From Dillenia suffruticosa (taxonomy: Eukaryota > Streptophyta > Magnoliopsida > Dilleniales > Dilleniaceae): 64,000 bases of DNA. The position numbers and the translations under genes were made by a program. This document shows, piece by piece, positions 9,924 through 21,408 of this stretch. How positions within the stretch are numbered: the first letter of the stretch is position 1; each line of letters opens with the position of its first letter. The stretch lies in the NCBI GenBank assembly GCA_033439265.1, contig JAVTVX010000034.1, positions 13,282,501-13,346,500 of the forward strand, given 5' to 3'. The notes beneath the pieces are model-generated. The model searched no databases and was not told the DNA's origin. It saw nothing but the letters and a program-made list of their open reading frames with translations.

Positions 9924-12900
9924 TGTCATGCCCCAACCCTTAGATCGAGTACATAACAACTGCTCTGTTATCTCAGAATATGAGTAAACCTAACCTGCAC
10001 GCCAAAGTATCGCAAGGCGTTCATCGATATCTATAAATTTCTTAAAAAAAAATCCAACATTTCCAAACAAATCAACATGCATTCATCAACAATAAAAGAA
10101 CCAACCCATTCCGTTCTTGTTCAAAATATGCATGTATAAGATCGGCTCGGCCATTTAAATCCAAATATATACACAAAGTTAGCTCAGCCATTCCAATCAA
10201 ATTCATAAAATATAAAATAAATCCATATTCAAGGGAATCATATCAAATGCCACAAAAAAATACAATTTCTAAGTAAACTTCAACAAAGAAAAGGTTCAAA
10301 ATAAGTTATGCAATTTCAACTAAAAAAAATTTAAAAATACTAAGGTTAAATAAGTTTTCTAATGAGTTTATACAAAAATGTTTCAAAGGAGTCCATCTAA
10401 AATTCTAAAAAGAAAAAAGAAATCAGAACAACTAGTACTCGCAATGAGTCCTTCGAGATGATCTTGTCTCGTGATACTAATACCGTCAATACCTTGACCT
10501 AAATTTTCTTTGTGGAAAATTAAAATAAGAAGAATGAATATACAACAATATTCAGAGAATGAATAACATGTTATGAAAGTAAATGAGAAATGATTGTGAA
10601 CATGTCAAACAATTATCTCAAAATCATATTATCGTATCCATAAAAATTCAAGATTTATCATCAAATATAAAATTTTTCAAATTAAATTTAGTATTCATAA
10701 TAAACAAATCATATGCGTCCAATCATATGTATAACTTTTCCAAAATCATGGATTGTCAAAATCATAACTCCTAATAATGGTCTACCGAGACCAAGGATGG
10801 AACCATTAAGGATTTTCTTACTTTTCTAACTCACAAATACCCCCAACCTTGTCATTGGTTCAAGGCTTCCTTAGGGTACTACCAATCTAATCTGAGAAAT
10901 AATAATAAAGGTCTTGAAGATACCTCTCGAACGCAATTATCTCCTAAGGCAAACGTTCCTAACCACGTTGCCCCGTCAGGTTATACCGTTAGGGGAATGA
11001 CTATAGTCATCAAATCATGTATTCAAACATTATTTCACAAATATCATAGCACATATCAAAGTGTACCATAATCATTCAAACGTTTTTCAAATCATGAGTT
11101 TAATGTCAATATATTCAATATGAATTAATAAATATGGTATATTATTGTAATAAAATATTTAGATAAATTTTTTCATTCTAAACTCTCTTTTGAAACACTT
11201 CACAATCACAAACTAATTTATAAATTAATTTTAAAAATATTGACAAAATCAAATAAAATATTTTCTTATTCAAAATCATAATCATGCATCCACTCACCTT
11301 TTGGAAGAGTAATCACTCCCAATCCATGACCAAATCAATTATTTTTTCCTTCTTAGATTCCAATTGCTTTAAACCTAAGACAATACATACATATTTATTA
11401 CTTAATCATGAACTAATAGTAGAAAAAATCAATATTCTCCTCACAAACCAAATTCCAATTTTTCCAAATTCACCAATCTATCATCTAATTTCATCAAACC
11501 ACATTACCAACCTAAGGAAATGATTCCCCTTTCAAGATTTTCCTAAATTTTAACAATATATATACTTTATGTCTAAACTCCTAAATTTTATTTTTCAATC
11601 TCAATATAAAGTTTATATACAAGTAAAATATACTCAAATTTAAGATAAAGAATGTAATACCCAAATAAAAAAAAGGGGAAATTAAAATTAGGGCTTAAAG
11701 CCCTAATTTTCTCCCCTCTCTCTCTCCCTCTCTCTCTCTCTCCCTCTCTCTCTCCCTCTCTCTCATTCTCTCTCTCTCTCTCTCTCTCACTTCGTCTCTT
11801 CTTCTCCCGCTGTCGCCGCCAACACCGCCGCTCGCCACCGCACCCAGCCGCCACTCCTCCTTCCTCCTCACGTGAGCGCGCTAGCCGCAGCGCCTTCCTC
11901 CTCCGCCGAGCGCGATCGCAGCCACCACCCGGTCCCTTCGCCACGAAGATCGCCGCGCGCCACCCACAGCCGCTGCAGCTCCTCCCTCCCACTAGCGAGC
12001 CGCTGCAGCTCCTCCCTGTACGAGCGCCACTGTGCTCTCCTTCGCGCGACTGCGCGCTCTCCTTCGTGCGACTGTGCGCTCTCCCGAGCGCGAGCCCAGC
12101 TCGAGCCCAGCGCGAGCCAGCGCGCGAACCCAGCCTGCGCACGAGTCCAGCGAGAGCAGCGCGCGAGCCCAGCGCGAGCAGCACGCGAGCCCAACGCGAG
12201 CAGCTCTACACGCTCCTCATGAGCGCCAGCGCGCCCTTGCACGCCTCTGCGCGAGCCCCTGCGTGCCTCCAGCATACCCCAGCACGAGCACAGCGAGCGA
12301 TCCACTACTCGAGCGCGCCCCAGCACGAGCGCGAGGGCTCCAGCACGCGACCCACTGCGAGAGCACGAGCCCTAGCCACTGCGGCCCAGTCCGGCCCGTG
12401 GCCCACCAGACCCATCAGGCCCACAGGCCCACCAGGACCCCCAGCTCGCAGCCCACGAGCCCGCGACAGCCCATGACAGTCCGTGAGCCTTTGCGAAGGT
12501 AAATGACTAAAGTTTCGATTTCCGCACTAGGGTTTCGAAATTCTATAGTAATTGGAATTAAATTGTTCACAATTGTTTCAAATTTGGAAACATTCAGGTT
12601 TTAAACCAAATCGACGGGCGAACGAAAACTAGATCCGAGATCAGAGGAATCTTAGGTGAGAGAAAGGAAATCTCTTTAACTTTTAAATAAATTTTGTCAA
12701 ATTAGGTAGTTTTGGTTGGAAAGAAAATTTGAAGATTCATAACTAGGCCCTTATTTGATATCGAACCGTGGTGATTTGATTAGGTTGGCTATTTTAGTGA
12801 TTCGATTGAGGGGAGCATTGCTCTACATATTATAGTTTTATTGGGGAGTGCGCTATCCTCCCCAAAACGGTGAGTGGGATTTATTTCAATACTTTTGTTT

Positions 12901-14795
12901 AATATGTAAATCCTGTTTTATAATATTTTGGTAATGAGCATGATTTATCGTATATTTGAAATGTTTTGACTGGTTTTAAAATTGATTTTTGTGAACCGAT
13001 GGAGTGTCCAAAAAACTGTATTGAATTATGAAATTATACATCCATGTGGTTGAAATGTATAATGTGCCATTTTATACTCTATGTTGCATTGGTTTATGAA
13101 CCTGACTTTGGCACATTTTGATATGATATTGATTTTGGCCTTGAGGGCTTTGATATGTATTGTTCCATAGCTACGAAGGACATCGTGAGAGACGCTTTGG
13201 TGGCGTCCGGATATGCCTAGGCCTGGGGTATCCCACAAGTTGTCGTGATTTGATTATCGACACGGTAATAGCCAGGTTGAACCCGAAAGGGGGAGAATTT
13301 GAATTTGGATTTGGATATCCTCTCCAAGTCTAGCACCTGGACGAGGTTCATCGCCAACGCCGGGATAGAGAGCACTTTAAATAAACTTGCATATAACACC
13401 CCCGGTGCGCCTGTCATAGGTCGCGGTAGACTTTTGCCAGGACATTTTCGGCTGGCAGCTCTATGATTTTAATGACAGTGCTTTGGATGCATATTTGACT
13501 TGATAATGCGTGCAAATGACATATTGTTGAAATGAAAAGCATGATGATTTGAAATATGATTTGTATACTTGTGTTTTGACACTCCAGCTTCACACTTCAT
13601 ATTTGACGATTGTATTGACCCACTCACTCACTGAGTATTCTTCCCCGAGTACTCACTCCTCATTTCCCTTTTGTTTCAGAGATAGTATTTGACAAGGAGT
13701 GTCGGTTTTAGGACGCTCAGTATCTTTGGGAGATCAGGCCTGGACTTGAGGAGTCATTGTGTATTTCCGCTGTAAAATTTGTATTGGTGATGTATATGTA
13801 TTTTGAGATTTATAGATGACCATTTTTATAATTCTGGGATGACTGTATAAATATGGACATTTAAATTGTGGAACTCTCATGTCACTGCATGACATTGCAT
13901 TGAGGCATTTCTTTTTTGTTGCGTCTGTATTTGGGAATATGTCATGTCTTAGAAGTGTCCTTTAGGATCGCTTGGTGCCTCCTCTAAATCACAGGAGAGG
14001 CGACTGGTGGCTGTCCATGCCTTTGATGGGGGCATGGCAGTAGAGGTCTGTGGTTAGAACTGTGGAAAATTGTTTGTTAGCCTTGCATTGCCCTGAATTG
14101 TGCAGTATGGATGATCTCGTTTGTTGTTGAGGATAATTTATGCATTTTGAGGTCGGGATAGCCCCTTTTGGACAGGTAACAGGTTTATTTTAATATGGGA
14201 GACCTCCGATATATGGGGAGATTCTGTCCGATTTTCTGTAAAAATACAGCTGGCATCCATGGTAACGGGCGGCTGCTCACGCTTCAGGTTTGGGGCGTGA
14301 CAAAGAAAGGAAAATTATTTTACTTGAACCACCAATTTTATCCTTTAGTCACATCACCTTCAAACCCGAGATTTGTCTCTCTGTACAAAATCTCAAATCT
14401 CAACATTAATTCAAAATTTATGTAAAAATAATTCAAATCTAAGTTTAGAAAAGAGTATTATCTCTATTGGAACCATCAATTTCATCCCCTATTGAATTAC
14501 TCCAAATCCAAGGTTTCTCTCTCTTTAGGAAAACTTGAATTTTCTCCTAAATTCAATATTCTACAGGTTTGTTTAAGGGTTTGGAGTTCAAATCTATGAG
14601 TGTTTGGGGACAGTTGATAACTTGGAGGGAGAGAAGAGAGGAAGAGAGTTGAGAGTGGGAGTGTGAGGGAGGGGTGGTTTCGGGTGAGAAGAAAGAGGGT
14701 GAGGAAGTGGGGGGAGTGGGAGAGAGAATAAGTGGGGTGGGGTATTTTTTTTTGCCCTTTCTTTACCTTTTTTTTTTTTCTCTTGTGGTGTTACA
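9924..14795 (-). mobile_element. solo LTR of a Ty3/gypsy-type element (outer), split by a second solo LTR
   Basis: Begins TGTCATGCCCCAACCC and ends TCTTGTGGTGTTACA, with the perfect 5-bp target duplication CAGCA at 9919-9923 and 14796-14800. Read on the minus strand it starts TGTAACACC and ends GGGGCATGACA, the same plan as the inner LTR, so its orientation is minus. No internal domain (PBS, gag, pol) is present, as expected after LTR-LTR recombination. Removing the inner insertion and one duplication leaves about 2.2 kb. Confidence 0.85.
11653..14302 (+). mobile_element. solo LTR of a Ty3/gypsy-type element (inner), 2,650 bp
   Basis: Begins TGTAATACCCAAATAAA and ends TTTGGGGCGTGACA, with the perfect target duplication AAGAA at 11648-11652 and 14303-14307. 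It carries a C/T-rich microsatellite (11712-11789), a GC-rich leader-like block (11805-12490) and the phrase TATATGGGGAGATTCTGTCCG near its end, which is closely matched near the end of the 34462-36883 LTR. The same family of LTR is therefore present elsewhere attached to a gypsy coding region. Open frames in the GC-rich block are Arg/Ala/Ser-rich on both strands and not considered genes. Confidence 0.88.
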
Positions 14796-15077
14796 CAGCA
14801 GCTTTTCCTATTATGTGTGGTAGCAGCCGATAAAAAATAACAACTTTTCCTAACACACGTGACAACAACAAAAGTTAGTAACTTTTACTAATATTTTTTA
14901 ATCATCACTATAGACCCGGTACATACTTCAATGATAATCAAAACTGTCATGATAGATCTATCCTAATTGGTGTATAATCAATTAAAGGTCCATCCGTCAG
15001 AGAAGGTTCTGCCGACGATTTTTGTAGGATTTGCAGATGGCTTTCGTTTATCTCGATAAAATATTTCTTTTGTAGTA

Positions 15078-16310
15078 CCTGTCCCTATTCCTAACCTTCC
15101 TCTTGACACGAAGGTTAACTAATTTATTAATGACAGTACAGAATGGAAGCTGGAGGATCTGAATGTGGTCTTGCTGGAGGATAATGTAGAATAGATTAGG
15201 AGCTTGGTGATTCCCACGGACAACCATTGTGCAGATGAATTTTTTTTGGGCTGAAAATGCTGACGGGACCTTCTCAGTTGCCTCGGCTTATTACTTCTTC
15301 CAATCCTTGAGAGATAAAGAGAATCAGGCAAAGGATGATTGGTCTTGGGTCTAGAAAGCTGTGGGTCCTAAAAGAGTAAAATTCTTCTTGTGATTGGTAG
15401 CTAACAAGAAGATTATGACTTATGCGGAAAGGAAGAAAAGGCACTTCACTGATAAAGATGGATGTTCTCTCTGTAGAGGGATGGAGGAGACTATCCTTCA
15501 TTGCCTCAGGAATTATTTCCCCACCAGGAATGTTTGGAGTCTTGTGCTTCTAGGGGTGGAGGGGGAAGATAAATTCTGGACAGATGACATGATCAGTTGG
15601 CTTAAGGCTGGGGTTAAGGGATATAGTTCAAACTCCTTTTACCTAGATAGAGGTAAGTTCTTGGCCACGGTTTGGGTGGTTTGGAAGGCGAGATGCAGAC
15701 GAGTTTATCAGAAGGAGCAAATGCCTCCCATGCAAGAGGCGAGATGGGCTATGAATTTTAACAGGGTAATTACTGAGGCAGTTAAGAAGGATTCGAGGAG
15801 GAATGGCCCAAGGGAAATTTGGGTGAGTTGGTTACCTCTAACGGGGGATAATATTAAAGTTAATACTAATGGGTCTGTTGCGAAGCCGAATGGAGACGCT
15901 ACTACTGGGGATATCTTAAGAAATTCTATAGGAGATTGGATATCTGGTTTCACTATCAAAGTGGGCATTTGTTCAGTGTTCACTGTAGAGCTCTGGCAGA
16001 GAGGGGCTTAAGCTTGTGAATAGGAGAGGGTTGAGGATCATTGAGCTGGAAGAGGACTTCTTAGTAGTGGTTGATATGCTCAGGGGAACCCTCGTCTCTG
16101 ATCACCCTCTAATTTTTCTACTCAAGGAATGCCAATCCTTCATGGTGGAGGTCAACCTAGTGGAGATTCGTTATATGCTCAAAGAAGCAAATAAGTGTCC
16201 CGACCACCTTGCTTCACTAGGTCATAGCAGCAGCTAGGGTTGTGTGAGTTCTCGCTCCCTCCTCCTTCCTTATGTAACTTCTTGAATGACAATGGCACAG
16301 GCAACAAGGC
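15078..16310 (+). pseudogene. LINE (L1-type) 3' fragment: zf-RVT and RNase H-like domain, decayed
   Basis: Conceptual translation from about 15085 shows the end of an L1 reverse-transcriptase polyprotein: W-K-L-E-D-L.., a D-G-T-F-S-V-x-S-A-Y-Y stretch, then F-F-L-x-L-V-A-N-K-K-I-M-T leading to the zf-RVT cysteines (CSLCRGMEETILHC, at about 15460-15502). Next comes an RNase H-like domain (IKVNTNGSVAKPNG at about 15855, then GDILRNSIGDWISGF). A frameshift near 16010 moves the rest into another frame (GLRIIELEEDFLVVVDML to NKCPDHLASLGHSSS at about 16237). Several tryptophan codons have become stops (TGG to TAG/TGA at about 15354 and 15393). The upstream 5' part is absent. A 3' poly-A tail is not clear. 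Confidence 0.85.
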
Positions 16311-16857
16311 TTTAAGAATGAAAAGTAAAGCCCCTACCGTTTTTCCTGGAGGAGTGAGCCTAGGCCTTTAGGTTTCCTTTGTTCCTTCTTTTTTCTACCA
16401 AAAAAACGGTGCCACTAAAGAAACCGCCCTTTTTGTGAGAAATTATAAGTTTATGACACATAATTTTTCTTTTCCTAGCTAAGTCCCCACCTTCTCTCAT
16501 CCAAATAGTCTCCAAAAATAAATGAAAACAGAATCCTACTTTAAGCACCGGTTGGATTCTGCTGCCCCACAAAATGAACATCAAATCTTCTCAAGGACCA
16601 CAATTATGTTATAGACTAAAAGTCAACAACCAAACATTTGGAGCTTCTTCCAACTACATAACATAAAACATAGTATCCGATCAATGTGTGTTGGGGGAAG
16701 CGAGAACTATCTAAAATTACACTGATTTCCCCTCTATTTTATTAGAAGTAAACACTCCTAATCAATCACCTAAAAAAAATCCAGAAATAAGATACTTAGT
16801 CTGATCTCAGTATGATTGAAGGATAAAAAGTTATCTCAACAATAGATTGTAATACAT
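16311..16857. other. unassigned sequence between LINE and CACTA-like element
   Basis: No gene or repeat was recognised. The sequence is moderately AT-rich with short poly-A/poly-T runs. Confidence 0.5.
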
Positions 16858-17184
16858 TACTAGAAAATAAGATATCGGCGATGGAAATATCCGTTGCTAA
16901 AAGTAAAAAATCCATCGTTAAAGGGTATTAGCAATTGATTTTTTAGCGATGGACTTTTTCCGTTGGTAAATCCGTCGCCGAAAACCACGTCGCTAATTTA
17001 TCGACGAAAAAATATTCGTCGCTAAATTATTAGAACGGATAAGCGATAGATTTTTTCTGTTACTAGAAAATTTGTCGTAAATTAATCGCTAATAGTAGAA
17101 AATATGTAAAAGTATCAACGATGGATTAGCAACGGAAAAAATCCATCGCTAAAAATTCCGTCATTAATTTGTCGCTGATTTTTA

Positions 17185-17285
17185 GAGCTTGGCTGTGCGA
17201 GCACGGGCCTGCGCTCCCGCACACACACCTGCTTGCGGCGCTGCCTACCTTCGCCCCTGCCCACATGTGGCCCTGCCTGCTACCC
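17185..17285. repeat. GC-rich island 3
   Basis: About 100 bp rich in CTGC, GCGCTGCC and CCTGCC words (GCACGGGCCTGCGCTCCCGC), inside an otherwise AT-rich element. It is followed by poly-T and a tRNA-like segment, the same order as at 5085-5648. Confidence 0.6.
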
Positions 17286-17299
17286 TCTTTTTTTTTGCG

Positions 17300-17372
17300 A
17301 AAATTGCCTTCACCCATAATAGAATCTGAGCATAGACAGCGATATTTGAGTGCTGTAACCACTAGACCATAA
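17300..17372 (-). repeat. degenerate tRNA-like segment
   Basis: On the minus strand a good box A (TGGTCTAGTGGTTA, 17356-17369) is followed after about 30 bases by a decayed box B (AGATTCTATTATGGG). Layout and spacing match the 5577-5648 segment, including a poly-A tract and GC island downstream on that strand. It is a tRNA-derived relic, not a gene. Confidence 0.45.
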
Positions 17373-17996
17373 TACCTTTTATAAGTTTTTTTATTTTTTT
17401 GTTATTATTATTTAACTCTCAAAAATTAAAAAAAAAAAGAAAAGAATTATAAAAAAAGAATTCTAAAATAATAAAAGAAATAAAATAAAATAAAAAAGAG
17501 GATTATAAATAATAAAAGAAAAGAAAAAATAAAATAATAAAATAAAAAGGAACTATCGGTGACAGATTAGTGACGGAAAATTTTCGTCGCTGATAATTCC
17601 TTTTTTTTAATTTATGTAAAACTATTAATGATAAATTAGTGACGAATTTTTTATGTCGCTGATAGATTTTCTTTTTTTTTTTTTTTCTAAAAAAAGAAAA
17701 ATTATCAGCGACGAATTAGCGATAGATTTTTTCTGTCGCTAATTCGTCGCTGATATATATATATATTTTTTTATCTTAGACCGCTTTCAGCGATGGAAAA
17801 AATTCGTCGCTGATAGTTTTTTTTTTTCTCTCGACCCCTATCAGTGAAGGATTAGAGACGAAAAATATTCGACGTTAATCCGTCACTAATCTGTCTGTAT
17901 CCCATCCGTCGTTAATCCATCATAATTTTACCATTATTTACGATAATTTTTTTTTATTAGTAATTTTTCTCGTTAAATTTGTGTTTTTTAATAGTG

Positions 17997-18458
17997 ATAT
18001 AAGTCGATTTGAGTTTTTGATTAAGCGGATACTAATATAAGTCGATCTGAGTTCTTGATTGAATTTTTTTACCCTTTTCGGATACAATCATTGTACTTTA
18101 TGGTGTTCGGAAAGTTATTGAATGAATTTCAGTTTTCAAAGTTGAATGCATTTAATTCCCATTTGCACAAAATACTCATTTTAATAGTCATACCAAAAGA
18201 ACCCATTTGGGAATTTTATAAGATAGCTTTTTCTATGTGTGATTTGGGAATTGCCTCTTGTTTTCTTACTAACTAAACAGCAATCCTTTTTCACGAAAAA
18301 ACTTCGAATTTATTGCCTTTTATAAGCTATCTTATCTTTGGACAATTTTATTATAACAATTTTTTAAGTTTATTTAATTACTTACCAATTAAACTAAGAA
18401 AAACAATGCGATCGGAAGATCCTCAATTTCTCAAAGGCACGAACTGATAGGTGTGCAA
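17997..18458. promoter_or_regulatory. upstream region of the P450 gene
   Basis: AT-rich sequence between the CACTA-like element and the P450 TATA box. It has a short direct repeat (ATATAAGTCGAT(T/C)TGAGTT, at about 17998 and 18036). No specific operator could be identified. The nearest transposon end lies about 0.5 kb upstream of the start codon. Confidence 0.4.
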
Positions 18459-18466
18459 TATATATA
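18459..18466 (+). promoter_or_regulatory. TATA box of the P450 gene
   Basis: TATATATA in the context CAATATATATAGTGC, about 55 bp upstream of the start codon, with a C-rich leader (CCTCCACACCTTCCTTCC) in between. The predicted transcription start is roughly 18488-18500. Confidence 0.55.
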
Positions 18467-18521
18467 GTGCTAGGCGCTCATACCTCCACACCTTCCTTCC
18501 TAGAAAAACCATCAACACTAG

Positions 18522-21317
18522 ATGATGGATCATTTGTTCCTCATCTCTTCATCGCTTTTGCTAACAACTTTATCCCTTATTTTGGGTTTTTTGTACACAA
18601 AACACAAACACAAAAATAAAACCATAAATCTTCCACCAGGCAGTTTTGGGCTGCCAGTAATAGGGGAAACCCTCCAATTCCTCTACGGAAACCCAAACAA
18701 GTTCAGCAAACACCGCATGACAAAATACTCCCCTCACATCTTCAAAACTCACATCCTTGGTGAGCCTACGGCCGTCCTCTGCGGCCCTGCAGGCAACAAG
18801 TTCCTCTTTGGCAACGAGCACAAGCTAGTCACGTCATGGCGTCCTCATTCCATGCAAAAGCTCGTGCGCTCTTACCAATCCACTGCACCTCCACCCCCAC
18901 TGCCCGCAGATTCTGGGGAGACTGACACCAAAGTGTTGCGATCGCCAGGGTTCCTCAAGCCAGAAGCTCTCTCCAGATACATGGGAAGGTTAAATGTCAT
19001 TGCCAAACAACACATAAAAATGCACTGGGAAGGAAAAGCCGAGGTGGAGGCTTTTCCACTTGCAAAACTTTTCACTTTGACTATTGCTTGTAATTTCTTC
19101 TTGGGAATTCAGGAAGATTCAAAGATAGCTAAGCTTGTGAAGTCGTTCGATGATGTCACTCTAGGGCTGCACTGCTTGCCAGTGAATTTTCCGGGGACAG
19201 TTTTCTATAGAGCGAGTAAAGCGGCGGCAATTATCAGGAAGGAACTGCTTGAGATTGTGAAGGAGAAGAAACGAGCTTTGTCAAGTGGGGTTAGAGGGAG
19301 CGATATTCTCTCCTTCATGATTATGGCAGGGGATGGTTCAGGTTCAAGTTCGAGTCCGCAAATGCCACAGGCTGAGATTGTGGATAAGATGATGGGTTTG
19401 CTTCTTGCCGGGTATAGCACGGTTGCCACTGCTATAACTTTTGTCATCAAGTATATCGGAGAGCGACCTCAAGTCTATCAACAGGTCCTTTCAGGTAAGG
19501 AGGTTCAATTGCATTTGTTAAATTGCTATTCTCTTCTTACAGCATTCACGAGGGTAAATAATCAGAAAATCATTGAATAAAGATAGTATCATTTCATAGT
19601 TTGCATGTAAAGATTGTTGGATTAAAAAAATATTTTATTATATTGGTCTAAAAAAGAAATTTAATTTAAGAACAAATCTTTTTTTCTTAATAAATTTGGA
19701 AGAGTAACTACCTTCTTTTAAAATTTAATGATTAGTATACAATTAAATTGCGAGAAAATTTATAAATTTCAAAACACATTATATTTTTCCTTTTCTATAA
19801 TTGGTTGAATTACTTTTACAAAAAATAATTAAGAAAATTATTGAATGAAGGTTTCTATTTTATTTTATTTTTTATTTTTTAAGAATAATCGATGGAGCTG
19901 ACCTTGACCTAAGTCTATGACTAGGCTTTTTAAAAGTAATGTAGAACTCTGTAGAACCCATTACTTTTTAAAGGAATGTCGTCCATAGGTCTAAAATTTC
20001 AGGAAACCTATGGATGGAGATTTTGCGGGAGCACCAATGATTAGAAGAAAAAAAATGTAAATTTTAAATGTCACATTTCATGTGGTGTCATTATCATCTA
20101 AGCAAACTCAAGGATGTCCTGTTGTTTGCACATGGGGCTGTACCGTGCCAGAATCAACCGTGATTCTTTTTCAAGATCCTTTCAATGGTAAAGAAAAACA
20201 TTTCTTTAAAAGAATACTATATATATATATTGTAATAAGCATAACAAGTAACAATAGAACAAAAACTATATAATAATTTTTATGAGTATTTATTTTTTTT
20301 AATATATTTAAACCTTAAAAAGTTATTCTTTAATTGGGAAAAAAAAGTTAAATGAATATATAGATTTTTCCATAAGTAGCCTACATTCTTTTTTTTTTTT
20401 TTTAGTTTATAAACCCAATAACTCAAAGATAAGAAAATATCATTTAAGACGGTCTAGATATGTACAATGAAAACTAAAAATCATACAAGTAAAGAAAAGT
20501 GAGAATTTAAATATAGAAAATTTAGTAAAATATTGGAGTAGAATGTTAAAAATATGGATACAAATTATTCGTAAAAATATGAGTGTTAAGTATTTAGTTG
20601 AAAAAATGATTTTAAATAGAAATCAGTGTCAAACGTGAGTGTAAATTATTGTTATGTGTGACTTTAAAAGTAAAAAATTTAGTGAAATATCGGAGTAGAA
20701 TATTGAAAGTATAGATGTAAATTAGTAATATAGATATGAGTGTCAAATATTTAGTTAAAAATGTGATTTTAGATAAGACTTAACAGTATAAGAGAATTTG
20801 AAACAATTGATTAATACATTATCATCATCATCATTATCATTTTTAAATTTATATGAATAGTTTTTTTCTTCTCTCTTCTCTTTTATTGGTTTCAAACGTG
20901 ACTCCAAAATTTGAAGTTAAAAGTTTATTTATTGTTGAAAAATTTATTACACTATATGCGCATGCGAAATTATATAAATTAAAAGTTTAGAATTTTGGTA
21001 TAAATATCTTAATATGTAGATTACCAAAAATCAACCGATCGGCGAACTCTTTCATACGGATTGCCCGATCGAGATAGTGATCACGAGATCAAATCACAAT
21101 CACTTTTCCATGACACCTCAACCCAATGTCTAGTGAATCCAATAACAGGATAAATTTTCCTTTGCGAAAATTTCTCAACCCCTCAATTAATTTCTCACTC
21201 TAGAAAATTAATTTCTCTCCGGCAAATTTTCATCTTCATCCATGGTGATATATTCTAAGGACAGAATGGCCCCTTTTTTTTATTCACATACCCCTTCATG
21301 GAAGGAATAATTCACAC

Positions 21318-21408
<91 letters not shown>

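Larger units (their letters stand above)
9198..15077 (-). mobile_element. reversed CACTA remnant interrupted by nested solo LTRs
   Basis: The right edge (14980-15077) is the reverse complement of the left end of the 558-7193 element: CCATCCGTCAGAGAAGG.. and a final TTTTGTAGTA, with the terminal G changed to A. Text at 9250-9290 and 9640-9910 (ATGAATAGATTGACAT, GA(T/C)GATAAAATATAGTAAT) is the reverse complement of 760-1400. The CAGCAGCTTTTCC.. sequence after 14795 resumes the same GATAAAA(A/G)ACAG repeats. A left terminus was not found. It hosts two solo LTRs. Confidence 0.6.
16858..17996. mobile_element. short CACTA-like non-autonomous element with inverted GCGACGGA-type repeats
   Basis: Starts near TACTAGAAAATAAG and ends near TTTTTTAATAGTG; the reverse complement of the right end begins CACTATTAAAAAA. 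Both subterminal regions are filled with direct and inverted copies of a (T/A)TAGCGA(C/T)GGA / TCCGTCGCTAAT motif (16875-17175 and 17550-17900), typical of CACTA subterminal arrays. No transposase is present. A target duplication was not found, so the ends are approximate by a few bases. Confidence 0.6.

Noticed and set aside
11588..12502. Long Arg/Ser/Ala-rich frames on both strands (up to 198 codons)
   Set aside because: They lie in the CT-rich and GC-rich part of the inner solo LTR, overlap on both strands, and have no family features.
15708..15983. 91-codon minus-strand frame
   Set aside because: Antisense shadow of the LINE RNase H-like domain, which is recognisable on the plus strand.
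18570..19450. Minus-strand frames of 67-83 codons
   Set aside because: Antisense shadows of P450 exon 1.
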